From the NCBI RefSeq assembly GCF_918797505.1, contig NC_092794.1, positions 72,391,345 to 72,455,344 on the forward strand: 64,000 nt of DNA, written 5' to 3'. A program made the position numbers and the translations under genes. Source of the stretch: Bemisia tabaci (taxonomy: Eukaryota > Arthropoda > Insecta > Hemiptera > Aleyrodidae). Each line of letters begins with the position of its first letter. Positions within the stretch are counted from its first letter, which is position 1. The notes under the pieces were generated by a model. The model was not told where the DNA came from and did no database searches. It saw nothing but the letters and a program-made list of their open reading frames with translations. Positions 1-12,469 of the stretch are shown piece by piece.

Positions 1-2240
1 CGTAAACGTCAATCAGCGTTGTTTGCTTTTACGAGCAGAAACAAGAGGGAAATAAAAGAAAAGAATTTCACTCCCGCGAGGAGATTCAGGTGAAAATTAC
101 TCAAGGTGGGTGTGCTGCTGCAAGGGGAAAAAATCTTTTCTTCACCACTAATTTCCTCTTCCCGACACGAACTTGATTTACTCAGCAATAATGACCTTAC
201 ACGTCTATATCTTATGGAATTTCTGCTCGATGACCCTGCAAAATATATATGGATCAGAGCTTCTTCTTCCTCTGCTGGTTTATTGGCTTTTATTCCTTAT
301 GTGGAACCTACAACCATCTATAGACAAAGAGTTTAGAGCTTTTAAAAGGGAATCCGAGGAAGAAAAGGCTAGTGCTTTCCTCTTTTTTTCTTTTTTTTAA
401 TTTAAAAAAAAAATGACTTTACACGGAACATGAATCGAACAAGAAGAGATACAAACATTATGAGTGACTTTAAAATTTCAGAAATAAGCAGGTAAAAGTG
501 TGGTTGGACACCGTTAATTGAATATCTCCGTTCAAAAACGACCTAACTCGGGTTTTCAGCTAGATGCCCGTTATGTAGCTGAGGCTTTTTCACAGTCAGA
601 AAGCTGAGGAATTTTCAGCTCACAGACGGCCAATTTCCCAGCGTCTGTCACATTCCTCAACGAAGCGCCATCTTTCCACATTCTTAGAGGGATGCAAGTA
701 AGTCCGTGAAACATGCCTACCCAGTTCTAGACCCTTCATTATCACTTTATTCCTACGTGGATGTTGCTAGATTGCGTAGTAAAGTCCGTATAATCATAGG
801 TATATAAAGCCTGCTACTTTACTATCCGACAACTATGCTGGTCTATAACACCTGCGTTCAAATGCCAGGCTAGGCTAAAGAGAGCCTCAATATATTCACT
901 GGGTCTGAAAGGCCGTTTCTCGGCACTTTCAGGCCAGACGAAATCACAAGACGCTCTTAAAAGCAAAAGAGGTAAAAGATTCGACGGCGAAAATTGGAAA
1001 ATTCATGCCACGAAAATGTGAACATTTCCGTATGTATTTGTAGGGAAACCAAATGAAAGCAGGGATGAAAAGATAAAATGAGTGATGTTGACTAGAATTG
1101 TAAAGCATTTCTATCATTGTGTCATCGGCGTTCTGGATTGAAAATTTCTTTTTTTTTTAACCGCAGTTGAACCCTCTAAATAAATCAAAAAGCGTCATCA
1201 TACTAAATACGAGATTATGAAAACAGCCATTCATTGGTTTTGCAATAATTTAGTTACTGTACATGCGTTGTATCTATAATTTACATGTATAAATCGTTCA
1301 TGTCACAGGCTCAAACCCCTATGCAAAGTTACATATTTTATCCACGTGCAGCTATAATTCCAGAGGCCGCACTTTTCTATTCATTAACATAGTTTGTCAA
1401 ACCCCGAGTTTTGTAAATAATTAAATAAAATTACTGAAATTTTAAAGAGACTGCACTTATGCCGGTTAAACCAGCTCGGAGGCTACGGGGTGTATTTCAC
1501 TAAGCGAAAATAATGCTTCAATACTGTGACTGCATGCACGTCTCTGCCAGTTTTCGTGACAAAATTTGCATGCTACATGTTAATTTGACCAGAAAATCGG
1601 GAGAACTTGGCCGAAGGTGCTCTCATAATAGACGGATCGTTGCATTCAGCTATTGTTTTATTCAGCGCCTCGGCCGGAAAATCCGAGCTAATTTAAAACG
1701 TTCACCAGAGGATAGGATTATCTCGTTGCGTCAGATAACGCCAACTGTGGTGTGACCCAAACTTGTCAGCTTGTTCAGGCCGACGTCAGGCAGCGCTCAA
1801 AAATTTGCATCTCTGCAAATCCCATAACACCGAGTTTAGCAACGAATCTGTCCTGACACTCTAAATATTCACGACCTTGTAAGTTTTTGCGATAACAATT
1901 TCCGTCTTAAATGAAGCGAGCGCGTCACACGCGTGAAGGAGCACTAGATTAACATGACCCAAATTAAAATTTTCATAGACTTACTGCCTTTCTTAAGACT
2001 TGAAGTCTCAGAAAAATTGTTTGTTTTTCACTGCCGCAGATGACAAGAATTTTTCTACGGGTCATACCGGTCGCATCTTGTAATTTCAATATTTGAGATA
2101 TTTTCAATATTCAATTCTAATTGTTGTTTTATTGCAGTCTATTTTGTGATGCCGTCTTCGGCAAGTAACGACTGTCAATCGAAAAAAACTGCAAAAGAGA
2201 AATTAGGCAGAGATTTCAGGTATAAAATCGGATTGCGGAA
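1..2240. other. Anonymous AT-rich DNA, no gene seen
   Basis: Short open frames here (up to about 80 codons) have no recognisable domain, no signal peptide and no consistent codon bias, and several lack an ATG. I see no repeat shared with the rest of the window and no clear inverted repeat. This could be intron or intergenic sequence. Confidence 0.5.
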
Positions 2241-2249
2241 AAATGACGC

Positions 2250-2695
2250 TTCTTTTTTTTTACTTTCAGCCTAAAATACTTTCGAATTGTTGCATTCAAC
2301 ACAATTGGAACATTTATGAAATTTCATCTCTATTTTGACGCATTTTGAGGCTTCCATGATGGAAATTTCAAATGATACCAAGTGAATGAACACTGTGTTT
2401 TCATTTAAGATTCTATTAAAAGAGATGATAATCCTTTTTTATGCCCCCCCCCCTTTCTCGCGGACTCTCTTTTCAGTTTTTTTGCCTCCTTTTTCCTTCC
2501 ATTTCCCCCCTCCTTCCTTGCTTTCACTGCCCAACCTTGTTTCCTTTTCCTTTTTTCCCCTTTTCCTTTCTTCCCTTTCTTTCCTTTTCCTTTCCCCCCC
2601 TTTTTTCCCTAGCTTCTCTTTTCGTGGCGCTCCTCAAAGGCTGGCGCCCGTGTGCGCCGCACGCCCTGCACACGCCCTAAGTCCGGGCCTGTATG
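2250..2695. repeat. Degenerate repeat related to the interior of the 37425-38078 element
   Basis: A stretch of about 45 bp near 2262-2310 (key words TTTACTTTCAG and TTCGAATTGTTGCATTCAA) is nearly the same as 37608-37650, inside the hAT-like element at 37425. A second shared word (GACGCATT followed by ATGATGGA) lies at 2337-2365 and at 37538-37566, but in the other order. The segment continues into a pyrimidine-rich run (2440-2610) and a GC-rich end at 2692 that reads GGGCCTG like the terminus at 38078. I infer an old rearranged copy. The pyrimidine run makes long but low-complexity open frames that are not genes. Confidence 0.35.
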
Positions 2696-2880
2696 TGTGC
2701 CACACAAGATGGTCTAAAAATTTCTAAGGAAATGTTCAGATTCGTGGAAACGTTTTGCTGCACAGTAAAACTGTACAAGAAAATTAGGAGAAAATTGGTA
2801 GAGGTAGGTGAACAACGAGAGCGAATTGTCGAATTGCTTGAGATGCAATTTGCTCCGGTTTGAAATTTCGGAGAGGGTTC

Positions 2881-3127
2881 CTGCCGTGCTGAGGGAAAAC
2901 CCCGTATGAACCTTCAGGCGTTGTCAAACTTTTAATAACCAACAATTTTACTGAGAAAATTCTGAATATTTTCCTTCCAATTTTTCAAACAATTTTGTTC
3001 CCAATTTAATGTAAAATATCAGAAAATTTCAAGGACAAATACGCATAACTTTCTTCAAAAATACATGTTTTACACGTGGTTTGGCAACTTTCGAATGTTC
3101 ATACGACGTTCTTCCTTGGCACGGCAG
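2881..3127. mobile_element. MITE, family P (CTGCCGTGCT termini)
   Basis: The 247-bp segment opens with CTGCCGTGCTGAGGGAA and closes with the inverted form ending GGCACGGCAG. The subterminal words CGTATGAAC and GTTCATACG also mirror each other, so the terminal inverted repeat is about 40 bp. A second copy is at 24082-24334 and a third enters the window end at 63800. It has no coding capacity. Immediately after the right end, at 3132, the terminus word CTGCCGTGCTAAG appears again, so a fragment of a second copy may abut it. Superfamily not determined because no target duplication is evident. Confidence 0.75.
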
Positions 3128-3746
3128 AAATCTGCCGTGCTAAGAGTGAGTCGCGGACCATCGGGGAAAAGTAGGTACTCATCGTAAGCCATTTTATTTT
3201 AAAATCTTACTCTATGTGCTCATAGAGACACAATTCTTCAAAAAGGATTAATAGAAATTGAAAAATATGTGCTAAAAAAGTTTACCCTAAAGACTTTGCA
3301 ATGCGGAGCCTATTTTAGGCTACATCGAGAGGTTCACGACAAAACGGAACCTGCGCTGCGTTCTTGAGTAAAAACGTTGAAGCGTCCTCCTCTTATCAGG
3401 AATTAGCGAACTTTTACTTTTCTAAAAACTTCTGCTCCTTACAAGATTATACTCCCCCGAAACGGAGAGGAATCACGGCTTGTTAGTGGAAGTTCAAATT
3501 TCAGTTTCATTGATGACAAAGGGGAAACACGTCCTCCTTGCAATTCACGTTGGTCACCAACCACCAATGTTGCCACAAATGCCACCCTTTGCTTTTTTAT
3601 ACAATGCAGAGATTAGAGTTACGTTTTACCTGCTTCAAATTCAAAAACTTTGTTTCTTTGATCTTGATTTTTGCTACTGTTGGATGACTCAATGGTCAAT
3701 ACTTCCAAGTGCCTCGGTAAAAACAACGTAAAGTTGTTTACAAAAG

Positions 3747-3880
3747 TTATTACATTTTTCAATAATGAACCACTATTTCTGGCTCATTTCAGAAAGAGCA
3801 CAAGTGGTTTCATTGTGCAGATATGCGTTTTTATAGAAGAGCCAGTGACTGTGGTTTCTCATTGCAAAATGTAATCCATT
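3747..3880. mobile_element. MITE, family L, diverged copy
   Basis: The right end reads TTGCAAAATGTAATCCATT and the left end is its degraded inverse. The interior (ACCACTATTTCTGGCTCATTT near 3768, then AGATATGCGTTTTTAT) matches the cleaner copy at 6696-6840. No coding capacity. The left end is too eroded to place a target duplication. Confidence 0.6.
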
Positions 3881-6695
3881 TGTTAGCCATCGGATGTTGG
3901 AGATTTGGAGAAATAGATGGATGAAATGTTAAGGCTAGAGCCAAAGAATAAAAAAGAGGAGACAACTTTTGAGAAATTCAAAATGAAGATGTATGAAGTC
4001 ACATGCGGCTGCGGACAAATCGTTATCACTCCTTTTTCTCTCTCTTTCTTTAAAGGAAATAAATATATCCAAAAAGAGAAAAAAACCCCTGGGAAAATCT
4101 ACTTGCTTCGAATTCTAAATATTTTTGACGTACGTGTTTCCACGCTCATAGGTGGTTGAAAGAGGGGGGGGGGGGTCGTCAAGCGAAAACAATCCCCGCC
4201 CCCAACTCTTGTTGCTTATTAGAGGGTTTGCTCAATCATATGAGGCAGCTCCTCTGGTGGTCCGTTCATTCCGTTCATATTTTATTCAAGAGCAATACAT
4301 TTTGCAAATACGACAGCCGTGATCGATCAGTTCATTAATACCCTTAGACAGGAGAGAATTTAATTACGTTCAACAAGCGAAACGATTCATCTAACCCCCC
4401 ACCCTTAAATCCAACTTTTTTGGAGCCCCGCTTTTTACGAGTTTGTTTCTCAATTACTTGGCCCCCTCGCTAAATACATAAAAAATAATAAAGTTAAAAG
4501 AAAGAAAGTAGAATAGAAACTTAAAAAAAGAAATGAACGAAAATTTTATAGAAAGGATGAATGGAAAGAAAACAGATTTTTCTCGCTTCTTTTCAAGATT
4601 CATTTTTTACCCGGAGAAAGACAAAAGAAGAATTTCATACTCCATTTAAGAACGTAGAGTGGAAACATTATTTTATAAGTGTGGAGCATTTTACTATGTC
4701 TAAGTTCAATAGGGAAGTAGGTCTCAAGCTAAGATAATATCGCTTTGGCAATTCACATTATATACGTCGTACTTTCCTCTTTGTTGAGGAAAAGACACCA
4801 AGAAAATTGAAAAAGAAAGCATGTTAATTATTTCATGCTTTATGCTGATAAAAATAATTATGGAAATGACCACGAAAGAGATTGAACGTCTTGAAGTTGA
4901 GATATCTTCGTCTAACTGCGTGTTGTGAATTAACTAAGAATGTTGGTAGGGGAAATTACATGTTATATGGTAAGTGGTTCTAATTCAGAAATGAAATTCG
5001 TCTCAATAAATGCAGTGGATAACACGGAAATCGCTTGAAGCGATGGTAAGTTTTTTCTTCGAAATCAACTCTAAAGCGAGAAATTCAGCATATCGCACCG
5101 TTATTAAACACATTTTCACTTTTGAAACAATTATACGCTGTACTCTACCCGTTTTACGAAACATTTCGGTATGATTAGAAAGTGAAAAAATTATGCAAGG
5201 AGAAGAAAAACTGAAGAGTAAGAAGAAGAGGGCATGCAACTTATCGTTGAGGAAAAACAGATTCCTAAATGAACTACAAATCTTGATGACCTCTTTCTTT
5301 TGTCTCATTTTGTGAATCATAAAAATCAATTTTGATATGTGCTGAAATTCAATCCAAATCTAATCCAAATTACTTCATGCAGTTTTTTGAACAAGTAGAA
5401 GAAGATCCAATATTGAATTAAATGAAGTTCTTCATCGTATTTTTGTTCATTTGAACTGGTTTTACCCTATTGCGCTGAATTTAATTATTGGCCTTCAACA
5501 GAGTAGTTGGAGACAAAATTCACTGATGTTGGAATAATGATCCCTTGCCCTGCTCAGTATTCGTTGAAAAGATTCCTCGAGACCGACCAAACTTAAATAC
5601 ACTAATTTCAGCGCTCCTGTCAGAGCAAACAGCTATTTGGTGCTTTAATAATTGCGTCTGCTCAGCTGAGCAAATACGTATGTATTCTGGTAGCAGACAG
5701 AGCACTTTCTCGTTTCTGGTGAGATGATACGAAACTGTCGGAGAGAATTTGGGTTTTCAATGAATTTTTAGGGTGTTTTGCACAGGAGGTATGCAGTCAT
5801 ATCCATACTGTGCTGAAGAGAACAATAAGGAATTTAAACGTCAAAAGAGACAGAATGGTAGCGTTACGAAATCCAAGTCTAAGACCAGCTTTGAAGTTTG
5901 AATAGATTTATTTAGAACAAATATCTACTTCGCAATATTAGTGGAAATTAAATGCAACTGTAACACGTAACTGACGTCTTAAAAATTGTTTTGCTACGGC
6001 GGGTTTTTCAGCTATCCGTGATCGCCGCATGTATTTCAACCTGCGGAAATTTTTCTGAGATGTCACTTTCGCGGCAGTCACAACAAATTCTCGCTGCAGT
6101 TTTGACCGAACATTCAGGGAAATGGTTTCGTTCAGATCTCAAAATACATATGTATAGCGAAAAAAGTAGTCACAAAATCAATAGTTAAAACACCGTATCA
6201 TTCATCTTACACCGTCTAATTGTTTGCGACGAGGTTATCTGATGTACTAATTGAAACCTTGTCCTGCAATCGTTTTACGCGCGAGGAGTATACGTATATC
6301 CCTCAGAAAGTTAACCCTATAATAATTCATTATTGTATACTCTAATCTACTTCATTATTGTACTCTATTGTATACTCATTATTTGTAGTTACAGTCGTGA
6401 GAGCAACACAACGGGAAGCGTGCGGTCTACTCTGAGAGAAGAAATGACGCCAAAGAATCTATAGGTAGGTATCTTTGGTTGATTCATAGGTCTCCCGGGG
6501 TCTCCATTATTTCCTGTGCTAGATTTCAACGCAAATGTCGAGATGAACGTATTTTTCGTTTGGTCTGTATTTCACTTTCTACATTAATCGATAAAAACAC
6601 TGTAAATGCAAATATTTTTCTCTGGATGTTCCTTAGGAAAATTTTAGATATATTCGAGGCTGGGGAGCAAAAACCGACTCTGCATACATGGTGCA
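3881..6695. other. Anonymous AT-rich DNA, no gene seen
   Basis: No repeat family of this window and no plausible exon was found. Features are limited to a G-run near 4165, a purine-rich patch near 4500-4570 and a low-complexity stretch of TATTGTATACTC-like words at 6330-6385. Open frames up to 108 codons are present but show no domain. Confidence 0.5.
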
Positions 6696-6840
6696 AATTG
6701 GATTACATTTTGCAAAAAGAAACCACTATTTTTGGCTCATTTTAGAAACAACATACATGCGATTGGTTTCCCTATGCAGATATGTGCTTTTATGGGAGAG
6801 CCGGAGATAGTGGTCGCTCATTGCAAAATGTAATCCAATT
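6696..6840. mobile_element. MITE, family L, complete copy
   Basis: A 145-bp element with clean terminal inverted repeats, AATTGGATTACATTTTGCAA at the left and its exact inverse at the right. The inner part carries a second mirrored pair (ACCACTATTTTTGGCTC and GAGCCGGAGATAGTGGT), so the whole unit can fold into a hairpin. Other copies are at 3747-3880 and, interrupted, at 27553-28090. It is the empty-site reference for the nested insertion at 27604. No coding capacity. Confidence 0.8.
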
Positions 6841-7921
6841 ACCAATCAGTAGTATTTACATATTTTCCTTAATAACCTCGTTGATCGTATGTTGCCCACA
6901 AAACGATCGTATATCATCTTAATCCAAATTAATTTTGCACATTACTTGAGAGACCAATTTTTCTGGATAAAAATCTACCAACACAGCTTATACTCTTGTA
7001 TTAGCGCTAAAATATTCCGGGGACAAAGTTCAGCAATTTAAAAACCCATCTCGGATTCCCGTCGTTTAATTGAATCTATTTAAAGTCCGGCGCCTTCTTG
7101 CGAGCAATCCCCGGATGCAACGCTGCCGCTTATTGGGATAAATTTTACACTGAATGGACCAGTAGACAAAGCATGTAATCAACCTAATGCATGTTTCAGA
7201 ATCCTAAAATTTCATGCAGAACACGATTAGTGCAACGGAAATTACTAGTAAACTCCAAACTAATATATTTAATGTTTTTCACGGCGTGAATTTAAACCTC
7301 CCGCTCTTATGAGTCGAATCGCGCATTCAAAGTTACCGAAGCAGCCTTTGCAGCATGGAAATCTGGCAACCTCAATCTTGCCGCTTTGGCTCAGCTATAG
7401 CAAGTCATTTACCCTTATGCGTAAAAGCTGCATAATACTGATTTAATGGCTTGTTCGTAGGCACTATGACACTAAATCGGTATACTTCTTGGCAAAGTTG
7501 GAAAAACAAGTTCAGTAGCTTTAGAATGAAAAAATGAAAATTAGTCAAAGTTGGTGGACTTTGATGTAGTGAAGGTGTAGCTTACTTTAGCTAGTCCTGA
7601 AATCGCGAAATTGCCTGAGATGTATAATCAGATAGTAAAACGATTAAGATCAATTACTACTTTCCATGAAAACCGCAAGCACCTGACTTAGAAAAATGAC
7701 GGACTGAAAATAAGGAAAATCGTCTTCGTAGAGAAGATGCTATTCAGTCAAACCAAAAGATTTCCTCACATCAGAAAAAATCCATCATTATAAGTGCATT
7801 GCCGTTATTATATCTAAAATTTTACTATCAATTACGTCCGAAAGCTGAAATTTTTTCAGAACATCATTTGCCTCTTCGATGCAGCGCTCGTTTTTCTCAA
7901 CGGAGCGAGTAACTAATAGAT

Positions 7922-7923
<2 letters not shown>

Positions 7924-7970
<47 letters not shown>
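7924..7970. repeat. Poly(T) tract, 47 bp
   Basis: Uninterrupted T run. It could be the A-tail of a minus-strand retroposon, but I find no recognisable body next to it. The surrounding 6841-8730 holds no gene or repeat that I can support. Confidence 0.95.
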
Positions 7971-7974
<4 letters not shown>

Positions 7975-8730
7975 GTGGATTCGATTATTCTCACTTTCAA
8001 TGATAATTTAGCAGGTAGGTAGAAAGATAGGTATTCTAAGAAACAGAAGTGTGATAAACGGACACCGCGGCAGATAAACATGATCTAGGTTTATCATTTT
8101 TCTGATTTTGAAAAGAAAACAAAAGTCGCCCGCAACGAGAAATTTAAAAATGTGAGCAGTCAGTCATGCCGTGCCCGCACAAAAAACATGCATTTCGCGA
8201 AAAATGCCCCGCATTGTAAAGGGAAACCTGGCACAAGGCGCTGGCTTTCAGGACCAACGCGGCAAACAAATGAAGGGATTATTGTTCTCACGGTGACCAT
8301 CCTGACACGTTTCCTAATCACAGAAGTTCGGCTCTGGATAATTGGATTCCGGAAACAAACCGATTGCCTTTCCACTTTTCCAATCGGACGGACGACTTTA
8401 ATTTATTCCCAAATTTCATCGATGGACCATCGAAATTTCTATTAAGCTGAGAGCTACGTTTTAGTTATAAAATCAGCGAGGATAAAGGAAACAAGAATAG
8501 CAGGACGCGACAAGTCGATCAAAATCATTCAAAATTACGGATTCAAATGATTTACTTCGTTCATATTTATATTTTTTGAGCCGCAACAGTCCCTCCTTTA
8601 TTTGAAATTCGCGAATCAATGCTTTATTGGACACGTGAATATGCATGTAAAATTATGAATATCTGAGGAGAAAAGTATGAGCAGAAAAGCAATTGCACCT
8701 CAATGCAATGGTTCATTCCATAGGGGCCTT

Positions 8731-9097
8731 TACCCAAGTAGCAGCGTTTGCGATAAGTTGCAGTATGTTCGGAGAACGTATCGCGATTTTTTCGACATCA
8801 ATTTACTTCAATACTAGCGGATAAAAAATCGCGATAAATTACAATTTTATCGCATAAATTTGCAATAAGGTTGCAATTTTATCGACGATGATTTATTGCG
8901 ATATTATCGAACAAAAAATTGTGATAATTTAAGATGAAATTTCGATTTTATCGAGCACGATTTTATAAAGTTAAAATTGCGCTGAGATTGAGTATAATCG
9001 CATCAGATGTTGATGATCCTACCGATTTTACCGCCAAAAAATCGCAACTTAATTTCAAAGTATCGCGATTTTCTCGTTGAAAAATGCTGCTCGGGTA
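8731..9097. mobile_element. MITE-like element with TACCCRAGYAGCA termini
   Basis: The left end reads TACCCAAGTAGCAGC and the right end is the inverse, GCTGCTCGGGTA. The 367-bp interior is built from many imperfect copies of words such as ATCGCGAT, TTTTATCG and GCAATTTTATCGA, on both strands. No open frame of note. Ends in TA on both sides, but a target duplication cannot be separated from the terminus. Confidence 0.45.
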
Positions 9098-9595
9098 TAT
9101 GGTGATGATGAGTGCAGTGCTTTCAATCGGTCAGAAATCGATTGTCTTGACTAAGCTGTTACAAAGATTGTGGCATCATTCTGCCTCAAATCGAAGCCGT
9201 ATCGAAATTTCAACGACAGAACGTGTTTTAACAGAACAGCGAAATATGATTCAGATATCTTAATCAGTCAGACTCCCTCGGCTTGTTTCAATGATCCTCA
9301 GTTGCTTCTTCTAACATTTAAATCCTTATCGTTTCGATTATATTCATTTCCATCAAATATTAAAACTTCACAATTTTATTCGAACAGAAAGGGTAATTTG
9401 ATGAGACAAGTACGTGCGGTTTGACGTATACATTTTCCAACTTAAAGACTGTCGATTTTGAAGGAATAAACACTTCATAACGGTTTCTTTTTGTCTTCAA
9501 GAACACTTTAAAAAGGCCACATGATCGAGGCTTCAAAATTATTCTCATTTCAACTTCCCTAATAGACAAGACTAATGAATTATGAGAACGTCCCA

Positions 9596-9821
9596 CGCTG
9601 GAAAAAAAGTCTATTGGATCCTGAACCCAGACTCTCAAACAGTTTGACGCAATACAAATGCGATTGATCCAATCGGAGTTTTGCTTGAATTGAGAGCGAA
9701 GCCTCTTAATTCAAGCGGATTTCCTTTTGATTCCTGCAAAAATCTGCTTGAAACGAGAGCATTTTGTCTAGTCAAATTTTTTGAGTCTGGACTCTGGATT
9801 TGAGAGGCTTTTTCCCCAGTG
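9596..9821 (-). mobile_element. Foldback MITE of the CACTG-A-run type
   Basis: The left end (CGCTGGAAAAAAAG) and right end (TTTTTCCCCAGTG) are inverse of each other, followed inward by the mirrored pair ATTGGATC and GACTCTGGATTTGA. The interior (AATTAAGAGGCTTCGCTC read on the minus strand) matches 32655-32675 in the other orientation, so this is an older sibling of the 32541-32803 element. No coding capacity. Confidence 0.65.
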
Positions 9822-12147
9822 CATCTCAACGTTGAGAAGGACCAATAGAAAACTAAGCGTCACTGGTAAACAGTTAACTAAAGCGATACGTACAAACATA
9901 TTAAAAAAAGTTTCGCTCAAGGGTGCGGGTTCAATCTTATGCGCCGGCTTCAAGCGATGCGTTCTCCTTTTGCAATCATGTATTGTGGCATTGAGAGTCA
10001 TGAATCCTGCAACGAGTTGGTGAGTGTACCGCGGGGAGACAGCATTTAAAGACTGCGTCAACTTAAAACAACTACCAGTTGCCGCGTTCAAAAGTCACTT
10101 ATCGGTTGATAACTGTGCTGAGAAGGTATGCGGTTCATGCCAATGCCGTTGAGAGCTTATCGACCACGACTTAGTACTGATAGAATCACTTTTTCATAAC
10201 GAAGGCAGATTTGGGTAAAAAAATACGATTTCTTAAGCACTGAGTACAAGATAATTAACTATTGCTTAAATCAGATCCATGAAAAATGGAAAACCACGAC
10301 TCACGGACAGCATGGATCAGTCACTTCATGGCACAATGGTACTTGCACTCTGAGATATATTAACACCTTTGCTTTCGATTTAAACGAAAAATTTATATTT
10401 TTTAGGACGATATCTTTTTGAATGGACGGGATGAAGGATAACATTTAAAAGAGATGAAAATTTCATTGAGAAATTCCGCGTATGAAGAAATAAAAAATGG
10501 TATTCAAAAGTCATGAAATAACTTTGAAAAATGTAAGGAACTTGTAGGTACTGTTGTAAATTGCTTCAATGCTCAGACGTTCAAATTAGTCTAATTGGTA
10601 ACTGTAAATTACAACAATTTAATATAAAAAAAACTGAGTGAAAGAAGTCGCTTGAATGTACGTGCACATCATTTTTCCCGCAAAAAGTAAAATCAGAGAA
10701 TCCTCCCGAAAGGTCTAATTTAAGTGTCAATAAGAGCATATGACAGCAACATTCCCAAACGCCAAGTACTTTGTTAGATGTAGGTAGACATACGTGTGTA
10801 AAATCAAGTGTCTACAGATAGGAATTTACTACGTGCTGTTAGTTTGTGAGGAAAACATTTTAAAGGAAAACCACTAATTTGTTGGTAATTTTTACGATAT
10901 TTTCTTGGAGGAATAATAACTGCCACGATGATCAAGAAAAGTTCGACGTTGTAAGAGACCCGCTAACGCCGCTTCCGACAAATTTTACTCGCTCACTGAG
11001 CACGCGCGGTTCGTCCCTGATATTTTAATAGGCGAAAAAGAAGAAGAGGAAGAAAAATAAACTCCGCGGACAGCAGTAGTTGTTAATACCGTTCATTCTT
11101 TTTCCGGGCCAACGATTTAATGTGGACTAAATATAAAAATTCAACTTTCATCAGAGCAAGACAACTTTTATCGAACTTTGAATAGATCTGTCCACGCGTT
11201 CCAATTCTCGATCTCCGATCGGCATTCTCAAACTCACTTATTTTATTTAAATTTTCTGGTAATGTACCAAACGCCGATAAATTGTAAATGCCATGAGGAG
11301 GCAAATTTTTCGGGAGCAATTTTGTTGCTCCGGATGCAAAATTCTACATATATTTGAGTGGGCGACGCAAAATGCTTTTCAGTACAATAAGAAGAATAAA
11401 CCAACTTTGCTGCAGGGATAATGTCTTCAAGACATCATAATGGTCCCAATGAAACCGCACTTAGTAATTCATTCAAAACATTTCAAACGCTGAGCATGGT
11501 AGATAGTAACCACGCGCTCTTCCTAAACTTGAAACCATCATGACTTCGATTCGATTGACATTTTTAGGTGGTTTCTTTAGTTTCGTTTTGTGTTCCTTTT
11601 TTTGGAGAGGAAAGGGACTTTCAGGGAGCATTCATTGATGGCTTAAATTTGAAAGTCTGCCTGTTGCTTCCCCTTCAACATACACAACTGCATAGCAAAA
11701 CCAAAAAAACATGAATCTCGGTCGCAGTGTTTCAAAATACCTACCCGTCCCTCCTCCATTTTTTCAAAAGAATATTACAGTACACTTTAGTGTGAAATTG
11801 TCTTAAAGACGAGAAAAAGCACACAAAACTTTGTTCAAAAACGATGATCCGTTATTCTTTAAAGACTTGAAATACGACAGGAAGTCTGCAACGTTGTAAT
11901 CCGAGATACTTAATTTGGCAGTTTCACCACCGGTAATCATCTGAACACCAGGATATTGTGCAAATTCTTAATTAAACCTCCAGCTCCTAAAAATTACCAA
12001 TCATTTCGTACGTTTTAACTTGAAAATATTTGCCTCACAAACTAATCATGCACATAGCAGGAAACTCAGAATCAACGAAAATTATAATAATAGATTTTCC
12101 TCCAATGGTTTTAATTATAACCAAGTCAAATATAATAAAAAGTTAAG
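9822..12147. other. Anonymous AT-rich DNA; one G-family fragment
   Basis: No gene seen. Near 11865-11935 there is a G-family half element (GGAAGTCTGCAACGTTGTAA followed by GAGATACTTAATTTGGCAG). The rest has no repeat I recognise and only short open frames. Confidence 0.45.
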
Positions 12148-12221
12148 AAAAACACTCCCACTGGTGATCAAAACCAATGTTGTAACAAGCATGTATGACT
12201 TTCTACCTATTTATAAAAAAA
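12148..12221 (+). repeat. Direct repeat, copy 1
   Basis: About 74 bp beginning AAAAACACTCCCACTGG and ending in TTTATAAAAAAA. It recurs at 12352-12427 with only a few differences (CCCAC against CCTAC, CTATTT against CTTTTT). The two copies lie about 130 bp apart, in the same orientation. Confidence 0.85.
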
Positions 12222-12351
12222 GCTTGAATTTTCCGCTACTAATGAAATTATTTGAGCACAACGAATGAACCCGATCAAATTATTGTAGGGGCAGTTGTAA
12301 TTCGTGAGAATGTAATTTCCTTTTCGCGAGTTCAAAATTGACTTCAAAACG

Positions 12352-12427
12352 AAAACACTCCTACTGGTGATCAAAACCAATGTTGTAACAAGCATGTATG
12401 ACTTTCTACCTTTTTATAAAAAAAAAA
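12352..12427 (+). repeat. Direct repeat, copy 2
   Basis: Second copy of the 12148-12221 repeat, ending just upstream of the GC-rich block. A local duplication is the simplest reading. No terminal inverted repeats are seen at either copy. Confidence 0.85.
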
Positions 12428-12469
12428 ATTCTTAAATTTACGGAAAGCACTGCTCTTTTTAAACGAGAT

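Noticed and set aside
2386..2727. 113-codon frame rich in Phe, Leu, Pro and Ser
   Set aside because: It lies in a pyrimidine-rich low-complexity tract and no domain is visible.
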